NCBI GenBank assembly: GCA_963920765.1
Contig: OY987246.1
Coordinates: forward strand, 8,620,501 to 8,684,500
DNA from: Ulota crispa
Taxonomy: Eukaryota; Streptophyta; Bryopsida; Orthotrichales; Orthotrichaceae
Direction of reading: 5' to 3'
DNA: 64,000 nt
Numbering within the stretch: position 1 is the first letter of the stretch; each line of letters begins with the position of its first letter. Below the pieces are notes generated by a model. It saw nothing but the letters and a program-made list of their open reading frames with translations. It ran no database searches and was not told the DNA's origin. Below are positions 27,001-39,900 of the stretch, one piece after another. Both the position numbers and the translations under genes were made by a program.

Positions 27001-30000
27001 GTTTTTTAGCAGATTCGAGTGGATTAAGTGTGAACTTTTCCTATTTTCCGATTTAGTTTTGCTAATGATCGACTCGTGCAACATTCTTTACTGGTTTTGT
27101 AAACATGAAATTTGGTCCCATTCGAATTATGTCTATCAATATAAATAATTGGTTGCTTTCAAACTATGATTCTGTGGTACTCTTGCAGATATGGAAGAAC
27201 TGGTGAAACGACTGTGTTGGGAACAAGTCGGAAAAGACGGGCTTGTTGCCATCTGGCGCAAGCCTCTAAATAATGCTTGCTTAAGGAGTCGGTCAGCAGA
27301 CTCAGGCCCTGCGCTTTGTGAGGCAACTGTTGATCCTGATAAAACCTGGTAAGTTTGTTCTCATGGTCCTTTAACATTCTTTACCTATACAACTGGTTTA
27401 TTTTTAAAATCTGCATCAAATGGGGCATAATCAAGTTGACAACGAAACTTGTGTCGAGCTATCTTAAAAGTCCTACTAGACGAGACGCCTTCCCTTTCAA
27501 CCGTCCACCAAAGCAAAATTGACAATCTAGGCTTAGATATAAGCGTAATTGCCACTCTATATATATAATAGTAGAAAGACATTTCAGTCCTAGTAAAGAA
27601 TGTTATGGCCATAGGTTTATTACGAGGTTTTTGAGCTGTTGCAGTGTTACAAATAAAGAGAATGTGCCAGTTGAGAAGTTCTAATGAACACTGAACTGGT
27701 ACTCTATGACTTTGTATCCGTTTAATATTCTTGAGGAGCTGTCTCAACACCCTTTCAATCTTTCTTTTTTTTGGCTCCCATCTAAAGTCAAGAAGGGTTG
27801 AAAGAATACAGCAAAAGAGTATAAAATTCTCACTTGTATCTCCTTCACCCACCAAGCTACTTCACATATAACTTACATACCTCTCTACATAGTTACTAGT
27901 GACTACATACTACTGAATGTACTGGGACCACCATGTGTAGTGAGCACCTACTAGCAGTGTAATAGAGTTTTTGGCCTTCCACATACAAATATCCTATGGT
28001 AGCTCTAGCTACCTCAAAGTTGATCAACTTTAGGATAATTAAATCATGGTTGCACAACCTAACTCCAACAAAGGTGAGCTCTTACAACATTAGAACTTTT
28101 TTGGTGTTTCTTTTTTTAGGTACGTTGCGCTGCAACCTTGCATAACTCTGCTTCCTGAGAATGGATTTGAGGCACGAGTGCTGGAGTGGCCTGCGAGGCT
28201 ATCAACGCCCCCTCGCAGGCTGGAGAGTGTGGCCATGGATGCTGGACTGCAAGCAAGATCTCAAGTCTTCAAATCAGACCAGAGATATTGGCACATTGTC
28301 GTGGAAAGCTACCTCCGAGGTCTGGGCCTTCAAAAAGAACAGTTTCGGAATATCATGGACATGCGAGCTATGTATGGAGGGTATGGAAATCTTATCCTTT
28401 TGAGACCTCTTAAGTTTACCAAGTCACCAATGGTAAGCACATGTTGTCCAGAATTTTTCAAATGGGTGCACACAAATAGGGGCATAGTTTGAAAGTAATT
28501 ACAAGCTGGGGCATGGCAGCAATGCTACCACTGCTTTATCATTTGGGAGACGTTGGCAAACCAAAGGATGTTTCTGTTTCCGTATGAGCTGCGGAGAAAT
28601 TATACTGGCTGATCAAGTACACCTTTTGACGAGAAGAGACACAAGGCTTGCACACATAAGCGGTTTTGGTGATAGTGGCAGAATTGTGAAGGTGTCCCTA
28701 TTTGTAATTATTTGCAAGTTGTGCCCATGTTTGTATTGTTTTTGTGATTTCACGCCCTTAAATGTAAATATCTCCTAATTTTAATGTAATGTTGAGTTCA
28801 AGTCAAAGAAACTAAGATTATACTAATATGAAGCTATCTTTATTTACATTGTATTCCAACATAACCTTCAGTCATTCAACATGATTACGTAAGTTCAAAG
28901 CTTGTTAGCTTGACATTGGGAAGTTTGTCAGTTTAATAAGGGCTGTTTATATATGTAATGTTTTGTTTTTGTTGGCTATTTGACAGATTTGCAGCAGCGT
29001 TGGTGAACCAAAAAGTGGATTGGTGGGTTATGAATGTTATTCCTATTAGTGGACCAAACACTCTACCTATCATATATGATCGGGGATTCATTGGTGTTTC
29101 ACATGATTGGTGAGTCTCACTAAATTGTAAAAAAGTAAAAAAAGTTCTACAAGTAATGTTGTGATTTCCCTTTCTCTGTCCCTACTCCAAACACGTTATT
29201 TTCTTCTGGACTAGATTGTAATTTTGCTTTTGCTTTTTTTAGAAATGTCAAGTGAGGGGTTTGATTTAGGTACTTCAATTGCTATGTTTGCTTCCTGTGT
29301 TCAGGTGTGAGCCATTTGACACGTATCCAAGAACTTATGATCTGTTGCATGCAGTTGGACTTTTCACCCTTGAGGAACAAAGGTTCTCCCCATTCCAATT
29401 TTTTTGTCAAAGTTGGCTCTCATAGGCTTTTTGTCGCTCACAGAGTGCTGTAAATACAACTTTAAAATCACAGTCGCACCCTACCCCTCCCCTCATTGAC
29501 AAATTGCCTTTTTTTGAGTTTTTCCATTATTGCTTTCATTGATCCAGTTAAACTCCGATTCATTGATCATTGTAGACGAAGAATGAAAAGACAAAAGCAG
29601 TTAGCTATGGAAAATGCACTCAAGCTTGCCTCCTAGTCTTCTAGTTCTTGTGTTTACGCAATAGAAATGTTTAACCTTCTAGATTTTGTCAAAAAGAAAT
29701 TGCAAGGAAATAAAGATGAAATTGACAAATTCAACTGAATCATGGAAACTTTCAAAGATCAGCACCACAAAATCCTGATTAGGTTGTAGTTAGTTTTTCT
29801 TTGCTAAATTTAAGTGAGCTCCTGTTCATTGGGGACCTTTGGAAGTTGCTTTTTGAAAGAATGATATGCATGTACTGTACAAAATGGTTTAGAGTAACTT
29901 GTGATGCAATTTCTTTGTTACCTTAAGGTAGAAACACCCATAAGCGTGTCCCCATAACTGTCACCTCCTAAATCTTGGAAAATCTGTATGACAAGGATGT

Positions 30001-30488
30001 ACAACATGTGAACATGAATTCTTAAAAGTGGCTATGGGTGCAATGGCAGTTTGCTCTTTAAAAAATCAACTTATTCTCATAGTATCCAAATAATACATTT
30101 GAAAGTGCAAACTGTTTTTTTTTTTTTCCTAATAGGATCCTGTAATTTGCTAGTTGTTTATTTATAGTCATCATGTTCAAAACCCTTAGTTTGACGTTTA
30201 TGGGTGCTCCTACCTTAAAAGCTGATATGGATTTGGGCTTAGCAAGGTTTTATTATATGTTGTGGGAAATTGTATTGTATTTGCAGGTGCAACATTGCTC
30301 ACATAGTGCTAGAGATGGATCGCATTCTCCGACCTGGAGGGTGGGTGCTGGTGCGGGAGTCCAACGAAATGGCTTACCGAGTGCAAGCGCTTGCCAAGGC
30401 TCTTCGCTGGACGACTCGCATCCTAGAAACTGAGAGTGGTCCTTTTGGCAAAGATAAGCTTATGTCTTGTCAGAAGCCTCTGGTATAA
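24003..30488 (+). CDS. Probable S-adenosylmethionine-dependent methyltransferase, PMT/QUA family
   Basis: Eleven exons join in frame: 24003-24231, 24509-24615, 25227-25493, 25807-25959, 26215-26479, 26865-26957, 27189-27348, 28120-28380, 28987-29109, 29305-29382, 30287-30488 (TAA); 645 residues, or 608 from the ATG at 24114. This plant family (DUF248, Methyltransf_29) consists of type II Golgi membrane proteins thought to methylate pectin homogalacturonan. A membrane anchor ([13 protein letters not shown]) follows Met 24114. Next come [18 protein letters not shown] and [12 protein letters not shown], Cys-rich family motifs; [14 protein letters not shown], the SAM-binding loop, near residue 268; [15 protein letters not shown]...[29 protein letters not shown]; and [11 protein letters not shown] near 590. 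Family copies have HEAQVQFALERG; this one has [10 protein letters not shown], two residues shorter. The best start is uncertain; 24114 gives the short cytosolic tail usual for the family. Confidence 0.93.
26807..26831 (+). repeat. Short interstitial telomere-type repeat (TTTAGGG)
   Basis: Three full TTTAGGG units plus TTTA lie in the PMT intron between exons 5 and 6, 33 bp before the acceptor. This is the Arabidopsis-type plant telomere unit. At this length it may be a telo-box or a chance insertion. Confidence 0.85.
29936..30215. mobile_element. GGTAGG family type 1 MITE in the last PMT intron
   Basis: The ends are AGGTAGAAACACCCATAAGC and TTTATGGGTGCTCCTACCT, flanked by TA (29934-29935, 30216-30217). 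It takes up about a third of the 904-bp intron 10 and ends 71 bp before the last exon. Confidence 0.85.
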
Positions 30489-30539
30489 TTAAGGTATTGA
30501 CACCCAAAGTTCCACTTTTTGCTCAATCTACACTAAATA

Positions 30540-30857
30540 GGGGCTTCAAACATAAAATCTGGTATACAAGTTTTTCACCTCATATAAGGTCCCAGCTCAC
30601 TAGAGAATTATTTTTGTTCACTCTCATGTCCAAAGTCTGAGACACCCGTGAGTTTGCAATTAGGGTTTTGTACCTTAGTTGGGGTTTGAGTTGAGACACC
30701 CGTGAGGATGAGCCGCGCAAAAGTGAGTTTTTGGAGTTCACTCCTAACATGAATCATGTTAGGAGTGAATTCCAAAGGTGACTCACCTCTCACTTGTAAA
30801 TTCACCGAGGTGAATTGTGATGTGAATCACCTGAAAAAATTGATGTTTGAAGCCCCC
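30540..30857. mobile_element. TA-flanked MITE, GGGGCTTCAAAC family, copy 3
   Basis: The ends are GGGGCTTCAAACATAAAATC and GATGTTTGAAGCCCCC, flanked by TA (30538-30539, 30858-30859). It starts 52 bp after the PMT stop codon, so it probably lies in the 3' UTR or at the end of the transcript. It includes the near-perfect palindrome CACTCCTAACATGAATCATG with GTTAGGAGTG. Confidence 0.85.
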
Positions 30858-30954
30858 TAATAGTGCATTTAGGTGGCCTTAACAATTAAGAACGAATGCC
30901 TTTTTAGAGGCTTGGGGGCCACGTACCCGGACACCATTGTGCAATGGTTTGCCT

Positions 30955-31235
30955 TAACAATTAGGTAGCCTTACCATAGAAAGTTACACCATGATTCATT
31001 GTTTCACCATTCGGAGGCGCATGCAACCCTCTAGATATTAGAATTTCACATGGTTTACAACTTGGATGCTGCTAGTTTGTTTTCCTGCAACTTTGTTGTT
31101 GTTGCCAAGCTTTTTTAAATTTGTTGATTGCAGTAGTTATTGATGAAAATTATTGCAAGTATTTATGTATTTATGTAGTGAAGAATGTCAAGAACTTAGT
31201 GTGGGGCAATCTAAATGCACTATTTAGTGTATGTC
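30955..31235. repeat. Dispersed repeat, copy 2, uninterrupted
   Basis: It matches 11218-11449 plus 12211-12240, in the same orientation. It keeps an intact CAATCTAAATG at the place where the other copy has an insertion. Confidence 0.65.
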
Positions 31236-33233
31236 AATTTATTGAGGTGCTCTTGTATCTTTATTAGAAAGAAAATTCTAACGCACCGAAAAATGTTTTT
31301 TTTTGGATATTGTATGCAGATATTTTGAAGGAGTCAAATATTTTTTGATAGGTGTTCTAAATTTATTCATTTGATGATAGGTAAATACTGATTTAGGGGA
31401 TGTACACCAACTCAGCATTTCATTGAGTGGTGCTTTTGGATCCTCGACAAGCTTGGGTGACTTTACCTTATTGTATATTAGGAGTGGAAGTGCTCAAAAC
31501 CTGTACTCCACAAATGTAGGTGATGTGGGCAATGCAATTTGAAACCTCCATGAATGAGTTATTACTTTGAGACAAGACTTTGGAGCTTAGAATTGTATGG
31601 AGTGAGATCTAGTACACATTATTGTGCATCTGTGATAAGCAGGGGCGCCCATCTTAGTTTGAATCCCACATTATATTGAGAGTTAAATGTAGTTCCTCAC
31701 ATTGAGTTACATCGATGTAGCTTTTAGAGTAGAAAGAGGACCTACTCTTGATACTGTGTAAATTTATAGATGTTGAAATAGATTATGTCCTCTTATGTTG
31801 ATGGTGCTTTTATTCTTTGTATATAAATTGTGGTGAGATATGCTTTCAACGTATTGATAAGGCGTGTCCAGTGAGTGCCATTGTAAACGTTGGTCTTTCA
31901 TTTTGGATTGACTAAATCCTTTCATGCTCTTTACTTGAAAAATAACTGTAATACTTCGAGTCATGATTTACTTAGGATTTGTAATAAGTTTCTAGCGTCA
32001 CTGAAGCGTATGTACTTGATTTTATTCCTAGTGAAGTAACACATTTCATTATTTGTGTTATCCCTAATTGCCCTGACATCCATGTTTTTGGTGATGAAGG
32101 AATTTGAACATACCCTTATATGGGACTTGTTCTTTTTCATTCACTCTAAGCGTCACAGAGGATGTTTTTTGGATCCGGATTCCAGGAACACTTCAATCAT
32201 CAAACTTTATAATCTCCATATCTGTTTGTCAAGAAGTTGTCAACAAATTCCTACGATGGATTTTTTTAATTGTTGCTTACACTCTAAGTTATTCAATTTA
32301 GTTTAGAATGCTCTCCCAAATCTGTTGTTTTGTTTGTGACGCTTACGGGTTGGGGTAAGTATTCATATCGCAATACTGGCTTTAATCATAAGGACATGAA
32401 TCCATGGGTCATACTCCTACGTTACCACTTGAGTTTAACCCCCTAAACAATAAGTTGCCATATAATTGGCATTTGTTACCAACAAGAAATTGGCGTTTGC
32501 TACCAACAAGCGATCTTAAATATCTATATTCCAACTTCTTTGTTGATCTCAAATGTGTGGATCCATTCAAGATATAAGAAAAATATCTTCTTATGTACTA
32601 CCCGCAAAGCCACTTTCAGACGTTTAGAAATGAATACCCACCACCACAGAATTACTGTTTTAGGTTTGCATTTAACACTTCATAATCTAGGAAATTTAAA
32701 CAGGTCCTTCAGGAATTAATCAAACCTTGGAAGAGTGAAAATGATAATTCAGCATCAAAACTGAACCTTCATAGTTACATGTATTTGTTTTATTCACATT
32801 CTTAAATCAACATATTAACTTCAGTTACACAACCAAGTTACTTACACCCAAAGACATACTGATGGCCCAATTCTGGGATGGTGGATTCTTAATTTGGGCC
32901 TACAATCGGGCCCTGATATAAAACGGCCCTTACATTCATTCATTTACACAGCGTCCTTCACTTTCAGATGCGTTACGATATCCTACTTAGTACTCACACC
33001 ACAATTCCAGTGGCAATTTTTAATCAAACAATCAAACCACGCTTGCAAACTTCCAACTGATCATATTCTCTTACCAAGAGATCAACCAAAGCATGAAACT
33101 ACAAGTCTCGACTTTACCAGTCTCACACCGTTTCATAAACTGCAAGTTGAATCTGCATGGAACAGTCAAGCAGCGCTACTAGTACTCTCCTCATTGCAAT
33201 GGAGATTACAGCACGCACCCGAGTGATGACGCA
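31236..33233. other. AT-rich intergenic stretch and 3' flank of the aspartyl protease gene
   Basis: No gene or repeat pair is recognised. The last few hundred bases probably include the 3' UTR of the minus-strand protease gene. Confidence 0.4.
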
Positions 33234-36081
33234 CTAGTCGCACTGGCTGGGAACAAAGCCGACCTGGTTGTGCTCGTTGTCGTAGATGACGCGGAACCCC
33301 TGCTGCTGAATGTTGCCGATGATGGAGGGCCCGTTGGTACTAGCAAAAGCGAAGCAGTACGTGTTGGAGTTGTCCACGGGAATGAGATAGTTGGCCGCGG
33401 GGAGGCGAAGATTGGCACCTCCTTGGAAGTGCAGCGTGACAGTGGGCACATCCACCGACGCCATGCCCGTCAAGTCGTAGCAGGTGTCGAAGAGGGAGAA
33501 TCCTGCTGTTGGCTGCAAATTCGTGGTGCCTGCTTGAAACGCATCGCGCAGCGCGGCGTACGCGCCGGTCTGCAAGCGCGTCACGGACGTCCCCGAGTCG
33601 ATGATGACGCCGCCGTTGCCCAGCGAGTCCAGCTGAAACGCGTTCGTGGGGATGGTGAGCAGAGTGCCGCCCACGCTGATCCCCGTCATCTTGAGGTAGT
33701 AGAACGTCGGCACGCGCGCGTTCGTGGCTTGTGGCGTGAACCTGGAACAGTGCATTGTTAGAGTTAATCCAAATGAGTGGAAAATCACAGCAAACTTTGG
33801 TTCATTTCCCTTTGTCAGTTTCAGTTATTCTTCACATTTTCCCTCACACATTTCTGACTATTTCTTCTGTGATTTTTCCCTCTGTTACATCTCCCTGTTG
33901 GTACACATGGAATTCATATGCAAATCCGTACAAGAAAATTGACGAGAGTTTGCTGTGAATTATAGCCAGTTTTGGAAAACATGATCATGTCGCAGACCTG
34001 GCTCCCGTGGATGGCACTGCGGCGTCGCCGAAGATGAGGGAGGATCCTGCGGAGGAGTCGGTGTCGCGATTCGTGAGGCAGTAGGAGAAGCGGCCGCCCA
34101 TCTGTGGATTCACTTGGTTGGGAAATGCCAGTGGACCTTTGCCCAGTCCTAGTAGCCCCGCTGCTCCCACGAAGTACCCTTCGTTGTCGTGGCCGCAGCC
34201 AAGCGGAATCTTGCTCAACACCACTTGACCCGCTCCTGACGTCGAGTTTAACGACACCGAGTCCGTTGCGAATTCTCCCGTGGTGAATGACCCGTCGCCA
34301 TAGTCCACCTGCCCCCGTTACACCCGTGCTAATATCCTTGTTTAGCAATTTCAACCAACCAAATCGGCAAGCTTCCAGTTTCCAATGACAAGACGCTCAA
34401 GCAGTTTTTTCTTTTTAGTAACTAAAACAGATAAAGATTCGGCGTTAGAACAACTGAACAAAGATTTGCCATTGTAGCGAAAGACTGCCAATCTAATAAA
34501 AATCCCCTTCGGCTCTACGACACGGACTTGTATCCAATATCCAACTACCAAAACAGCCCAGTAGCTAACATTACATTCTATAGAGCGTCTGCACCTCTAG
34601 AGCCAGCATCTCATCTTGAGTATCAAAGTCCATGGCACTGTTTCCACAAATCTTCATGTGTGTCAAGGTTTTAAAAAGAGCAGAGTTTCAAGGGAAACAA
34701 GCAGTAAGGACCACACCATTTAGAGATCAAAATAGCGCCTATGACTAAGAAGCTTTCAAAAGATTTAGAGTACTCAGTGGAGAATGTCAAGAGTTTGCAA
34801 CAGAAGACACACCGGACCTTTATTTTGTCATTCTACACATCTACCAAGCACACATGCAATGACATAAGCAAGTAGAGAGTGGCGTTTGACCTGGTAGAGG
34901 CACTTGGTTCCGGAGCATCCGCTGACATCCAAGTGGAGGCATTGCCTGGAGTTGCAGCCGAGAGGAGAGTACGTGGAGGAGCGGGAGGGGTCGAATACAG
35001 CATCCGTTTGGTGGTAGCAATTGGTGCAAGGAGCGCATTGCAGCCACAAGATGTCACTCCCAGTGTCGAGCACCAGGAACATGCTTCTGGGGGGTGTCCC
35101 CACAGAGACGCGGATGAAGTACTCTCCACTGCCCAAACTGAGGCCTGAAATCACTGGCGCCTGAAAGTCCTGCGACGACGGGATTTTCGTCTGATGGGTA
35201 ACCGTTGCTGACACTCCATTCACCATCTTGTTGATTCTGCCGTTGATGGAATCCACGCGCAGTGCGTCCCGGAGCAAGGTGTCCTTTATCCGCTCCTGGC
35301 GAGTCCTATTGCTCTGTCGGAACGGAGACGACGCAGCGTTTCTGCACCACTCACACCTCACATGAGCGAAAAAACAAAAAGTTGCAGACTTCCTTGTTAT
35401 GGAACCTTCATACAAAGATTTTTGAGGCGTACAGACCAAGTGATAGTGCAATTCTCTCTAACAGTGCCGAATGTAAAGATAGCCACACTTAAACTTGACA
35501 GTGTAAGCTCGGGCTGCGGACGTGAAACGAGCAACTTGAATACAGAGGACTTTGGCATTTGAATATCAACAGTAAAAATAGGCTGCTACAATCAAATTTT
35601 CGGAAAACAGACGAGGGAGAGTAATCGTGAGGAGACAAGATAAGCAGGATACAATTCAAAGGATAATCTCTCCATAGGAACTGAGGCTTTTCATCGGTTA
35701 AAAACGTACAAGGTGTTTGAATTGTACACTTCAAATAAAAGACGATTTCAAAGTTTCTGACAAAGAGAAAAAGAGTAGAATTATTGTGCACCTGTGAATG
35801 ATGTTTGCTCGAAACAGCGCTCCTGCTGCAGCAGGGCGGTTCACTTGCGACGTCGGGAATGTTGTCGCCACGGGTTTGATGCCGTAATGTCGGATGCCCA
35901 GTGGTGTAACCGGTCCTTTATCATTCTCCAGCTCAAGCGAATTGCGAGTTATGGTGTCTGAAAGCAAACTCGGCCGTTGCAACTCTCTCGCAGCCGCATT
36001 GACAAGAAGCAAAGCCAGAGTGAGTAGAAGACATGGTACACCGCGAGGCCATAACTCCCAAGGGCAAGATATTCTTGTCAT
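33234..36081 (-). CDS. Secreted aspartyl protease, nepenthesin/ASPG1 type (A1 family)
   Basis: Four exons join in frame: 36081-35792, 35341-34891, 34308-33998, 33741-33234 (TAG); 519 residues, a usual length. The N-terminus (CLLLTLALLLVNAAA) is a signal peptide, so the enzyme enters the secretory path. A propeptide follows with the family stretch RDALRVDSINGRINKMVNG. Catalytic motif 1 is VLDTGSD with Asp189, followed by WLQCAPCTNCY, the start of the Cys-rich nepenthesin insert. CLYQVDYGDGSFTTGEFATD holds the flap tyrosine. Catalytic motif 2 is IIDSGTSVTRL with Asp399. The C-terminal SIIGNIQQQGFRVIYD is the standard end block. Both aspartates and the cysteines of the insert are present, so the protein looks active. 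The substrate cannot be read from the sequence. The start is the only ATG before the signal peptide. Confidence 0.95.
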
Positions 36082-36585
36082 TGTACCAAGTCTTCGTCTC
36101 CCTTCTTGCTACCACTTCACTATCTCCAACTGAAGTGATAGTTCAAATTTTGCCGAGGTCTATTGTAAATACCCCGGAATGGTGGTTTGAAGTATCCAAG
36201 GACTCGAACTAACTCGGTTGCGCAAGCGACACCGATTAACATACTCTTACTTGAACTGGCAGTATCCCGAAATCCCCTGTATAATCTGCGATTATTTCAT
36301 GGTGACAGCGGCCAGATAAATTCGGTGTTCTTGTCACTCCGATTCAACGAGGATGGAGTTCCAGCTACACTCAAAAAACCTAAGAAACGACGTTTTCCAG
36401 TGTTGAGAAAGAACTGGCTTCCGGTACACCGGATTACACAAAGGTTATCTCCCTTCCACTTCTGATACTGCAATCACTTCCTGGCTATTGCCAAAGAACA
36501 GGATGAATACCAGAAATACTGGCTTCGCATCACCAATGGAAAAATCAAAGAGTCGAGAGACCTGCAGCAATTGCAAGAGCTAAAA
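36082..36585 (-). promoter_or_regulatory. Immediate upstream region of the aspartyl protease gene
   Basis: This stretch is presumed to carry the promoter and 5' UTR of the minus-strand gene. No specific element is called. Confidence 0.35.
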
Positions 36586-36952
36586 GTAATGATAACTCTA
36601 GCTTCAGTGTCTCCAATGCAGTGCTCGTACGCAAGTGTTAAGATCACTATATCTAGACGACGACACAGAAGCAGCTAATTGAATGAGTATCCGTTTCAAA
36701 CACCAGTTTGCACACTCAAAGATCACATACACATCGCGAACTTATAATGCATTAGCGAGCTACCAATGCGGTGATCGTAATAATAACTCTAAGCTTAAAT
36801 CTCTCCAATGCGGTGCTCGTACGCAAATGTTAAGATCACTCCAGACGACGAAACAGAAGCAGCTACTGTAGTTGAATGCGTTTCGATTTCGAAAACCAGT
36901 TTGCACACTCAAAGATCACATGCACATCGCGACCTTATGCATTAGCGAGCTA
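36586..36952. repeat. Tandem duplication of about 190 bp upstream of the aspartyl protease gene
   Basis: Unit 1 (36586-36776) and unit 2 (36777-36952) share TAACTCTA, CTCCAATGC, GTGCTCGTACGCAA, GTTAAGATCACT, ACCAGTTTGCACACTCAAAG, CACATCGCGA and ATTAGCGAGCTA in the same order. They differ by scattered substitutions and small indels. The duplication could double regulatory sites of the protease gene (0.5-0.9 kb upstream). Confidence 0.85.
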
Positions 36953-39900
36953 TGAATGTCAGTGGTGATCAGGACGGCGACGAACACTATCCTTACTTTC
37001 GTTTGAAACCCTGATTGCTCCTCAACTAAGCTTATTTCTCTCCAATGCGACAAAGGGCCACCATGCTCTGCCTCAACTGCTGCACGCTACTTTCTGCAGT
37101 TTACGACAGAGCTGTCTGCTGTATGACGACTACTGCCCACAAAGTGGCACAAAGTGATTCTTCTTGTTGCAGCAGACGCAAGATCTCGATGTAAGAGGGC
37201 AACAAATTCTATGATTAAGGTAGGAATGCTCGCAGCTTTTCTGGCAATCGAAACCCCTGCCTAACGCTCTCACTCGTGCAGTCGTGCTTCTCCTTGCTTC
37301 CCCCCGCCTCCTCCTGCTCCATCCCCGCCATGGACAGGTAAAGCTTTACCATTGCGGCCGAAAGTTAAAGTTAAAGTTAAAGTTAAAGGAAAAGCTCCCG
37401 GTCACAGGTCCCCTATGTAGCAACATACAGCTGCAGTTACTCAGTACAGCCATTTCGTAACCGAACACTCTCCACCCTTTCCTCACACACTTTCTGACTT
37501 ATCCCCGAGCTTATCCCAAGTCCTATACTCCCAGGCTACCAGTTTTTACTTTTTACGAAAATATCAGAAATCACCCCTCTACTTTTTCCTACTACTTTTT
37601 CCCACTGTTTTTCCCACTTTTTCCTGCGTTTCCTACTCTTTCTACTTGTTCCTACCTTTCTCATAACATAATAGATTACCCTTGTGTTTTTTCCATAACA
37701 TAAAATATACATCCATGATTTTGAAAATGTCCGAATTCCACCAAGCATATGTTGCGCATAGTGTTGCCCCTTATTGAAATTAATTTCACCTTTTCGCCAT
37801 TTTGTTTCTTGTATTTCCTAGTATGGATTCGTTACATGTCATGTGGTTAAATTCAAGGCCATTTGCACTTGTCATAATTGAGTTCTTGATTTTTTAGTAC
37901 CCCTAAGGGATGTTGCCTACTGAAAGTGTTGGTTGCACTCATACACAGGTTGCACTCATACACAAACCACTTAGTACGTGAAGAAATGATTTCATAACAA
38001 ATGTCAAAAATCTCCCAAAAAATCCTAGTTGACTAGTAGTATGTTACTATGTTTATGACTTGGCGTGGAATTTCCAAATCCCCAATGGGATTCATGTGCT
38101 ACCAAAATACCCTAGCCATATACAACATATCCAACACATGAGAGCGTATACAATACAACAACATCCTTTAGAGGTTCTTATTTTGAATGTGATTCTTCTT
38201 TGAATGTGAAAAGCGGCTACGGCAATTATGGTACCTATATAGTGGCTCAAACAATTAAGTAAAGGGGTATATGCAAGACAAAAAAAATTGTGTGTATTTC
38301 ACACTATATATTTGGAGGTATTTTTTACACTTCCAAAATATGGGAAAAACTTTTATTCTATGAAGAGTTACATGGATTATATGTATGTATACATATGCAC
38401 ACATATGCATGTATGCTTCTATTTTTACAACTAGATTTGAAGGTGACTACATCACTACATGTCAACAAAAAACATAAAACGCTGTTCATTTATTACATGG
38501 GAGAAGTCTTTGGTGGATAGCATAATCAAACAAAATCAGCTTGCTACTCTCAATCTGTTGGGGTTTGGAGCAAGGGTTTTCTTTTTCTTTTTGTTCCGTT
38601 GGTAAAGCAATGTGCACCTTTGATGCATACAAGTAAAGAGAAAAAAAGATGGAATCATCCATGTTTGCATATTTTTCACAAGTTAGCTTTAATCAATAAC
38701 TTTCGTTCAAATATTGGCAGCCTCATATATTGTTTGAGAGGGATATGGTGGTTTCATTCATTTTTTTCATCCAAAGTTTTAGTATTATGCTAGCAAGAAT
38801 AGAAATTTGGTGAGGTTTTGGCAATAACTTATCCAAACATGTCAACAAATTATTCAAAGTCTTATAATTGAAAAACATTTTGTTTAAAATAATTTAGTGT
38901 CTATTATCTTATGTTAATTCTTTTGTCCACTTGTTACTGATAACACAAAGATAAGGCACAATCTCCTTTTAGAAACGAGCACAAGTAAGGTGAACACACC
39001 TATTGCTATCAATTTTAACAGTTAAAAATGCCTTACAAGATGTGCTAAGAACTACACACATCTTTTACAAAGAGACATGTCGATTAAGAAAGAACAGCAT
39101 GAGTAGAAACCATATTGTTTTTTATTTAAATTTGTTGGTATTTTACAGTGGGTATTTTGGAAAGCACAAAATCTTTTAAGGGTGGGAGCCATGAGTATCC
39201 CAAAATAAAATCCATAACCAAAAAATTCAATTGAGATTCATTAACAGATCTCTTCAAGTTACCTAAAAAAAAATGTTGAATCCAAATTTTGTAATCTAAG
39301 TCCTCAAACATATGCAATACTCGATCTAAATTGTTAATTTAGTAAAAAACAACTCAATGTTTTGATAACCATTAAATCAGTTTGTGTGTCATTCACTGAA
39401 TGTTATAAGGTACGGTATTTTTGTCATCCATTTGGGCTACCTTCAAACTAATATCTTTCCATTTCATCCTCACTTTGACCAAAATTTGATACAGAGAATG
39501 AGAGAACGGTTGAATTGGAAGAGTGTACAATTGGATAAGATGGAATATTCATACAATACTTTTGGTTGTCCAATTTTCCTTTTAAATGATGTTGGAATAG
39601 TCACTAGTACTTTTACCAAGTGAAGGTGTAATTTAAAGTATACGTAATTGAATTTAAGTGAATAATTGGATGGAAGTAGAACTCGCGATGTTTCCTTTTT
39701 CTTTGCAAGCTTCTATATTTTATTATATCATTGAATTTACTAACCAATCGTTGAATCGTTGTTCTTTGGCCAAGCATCACCAAATCTCAACAAAAATTGA
39801 GACTAGCTACAAATCTATATAAAAATCAAGGATAAAACTAAAATTAATCATGGTTTTATTTTTATATAAAAGTAAGATTGTTTAAGAAAACTTTTTAATA

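Noticed and set aside
33270-33761. 163-residue plus-strand frame
   Set aside because: It is the antisense shadow of the last aspartyl protease exon.
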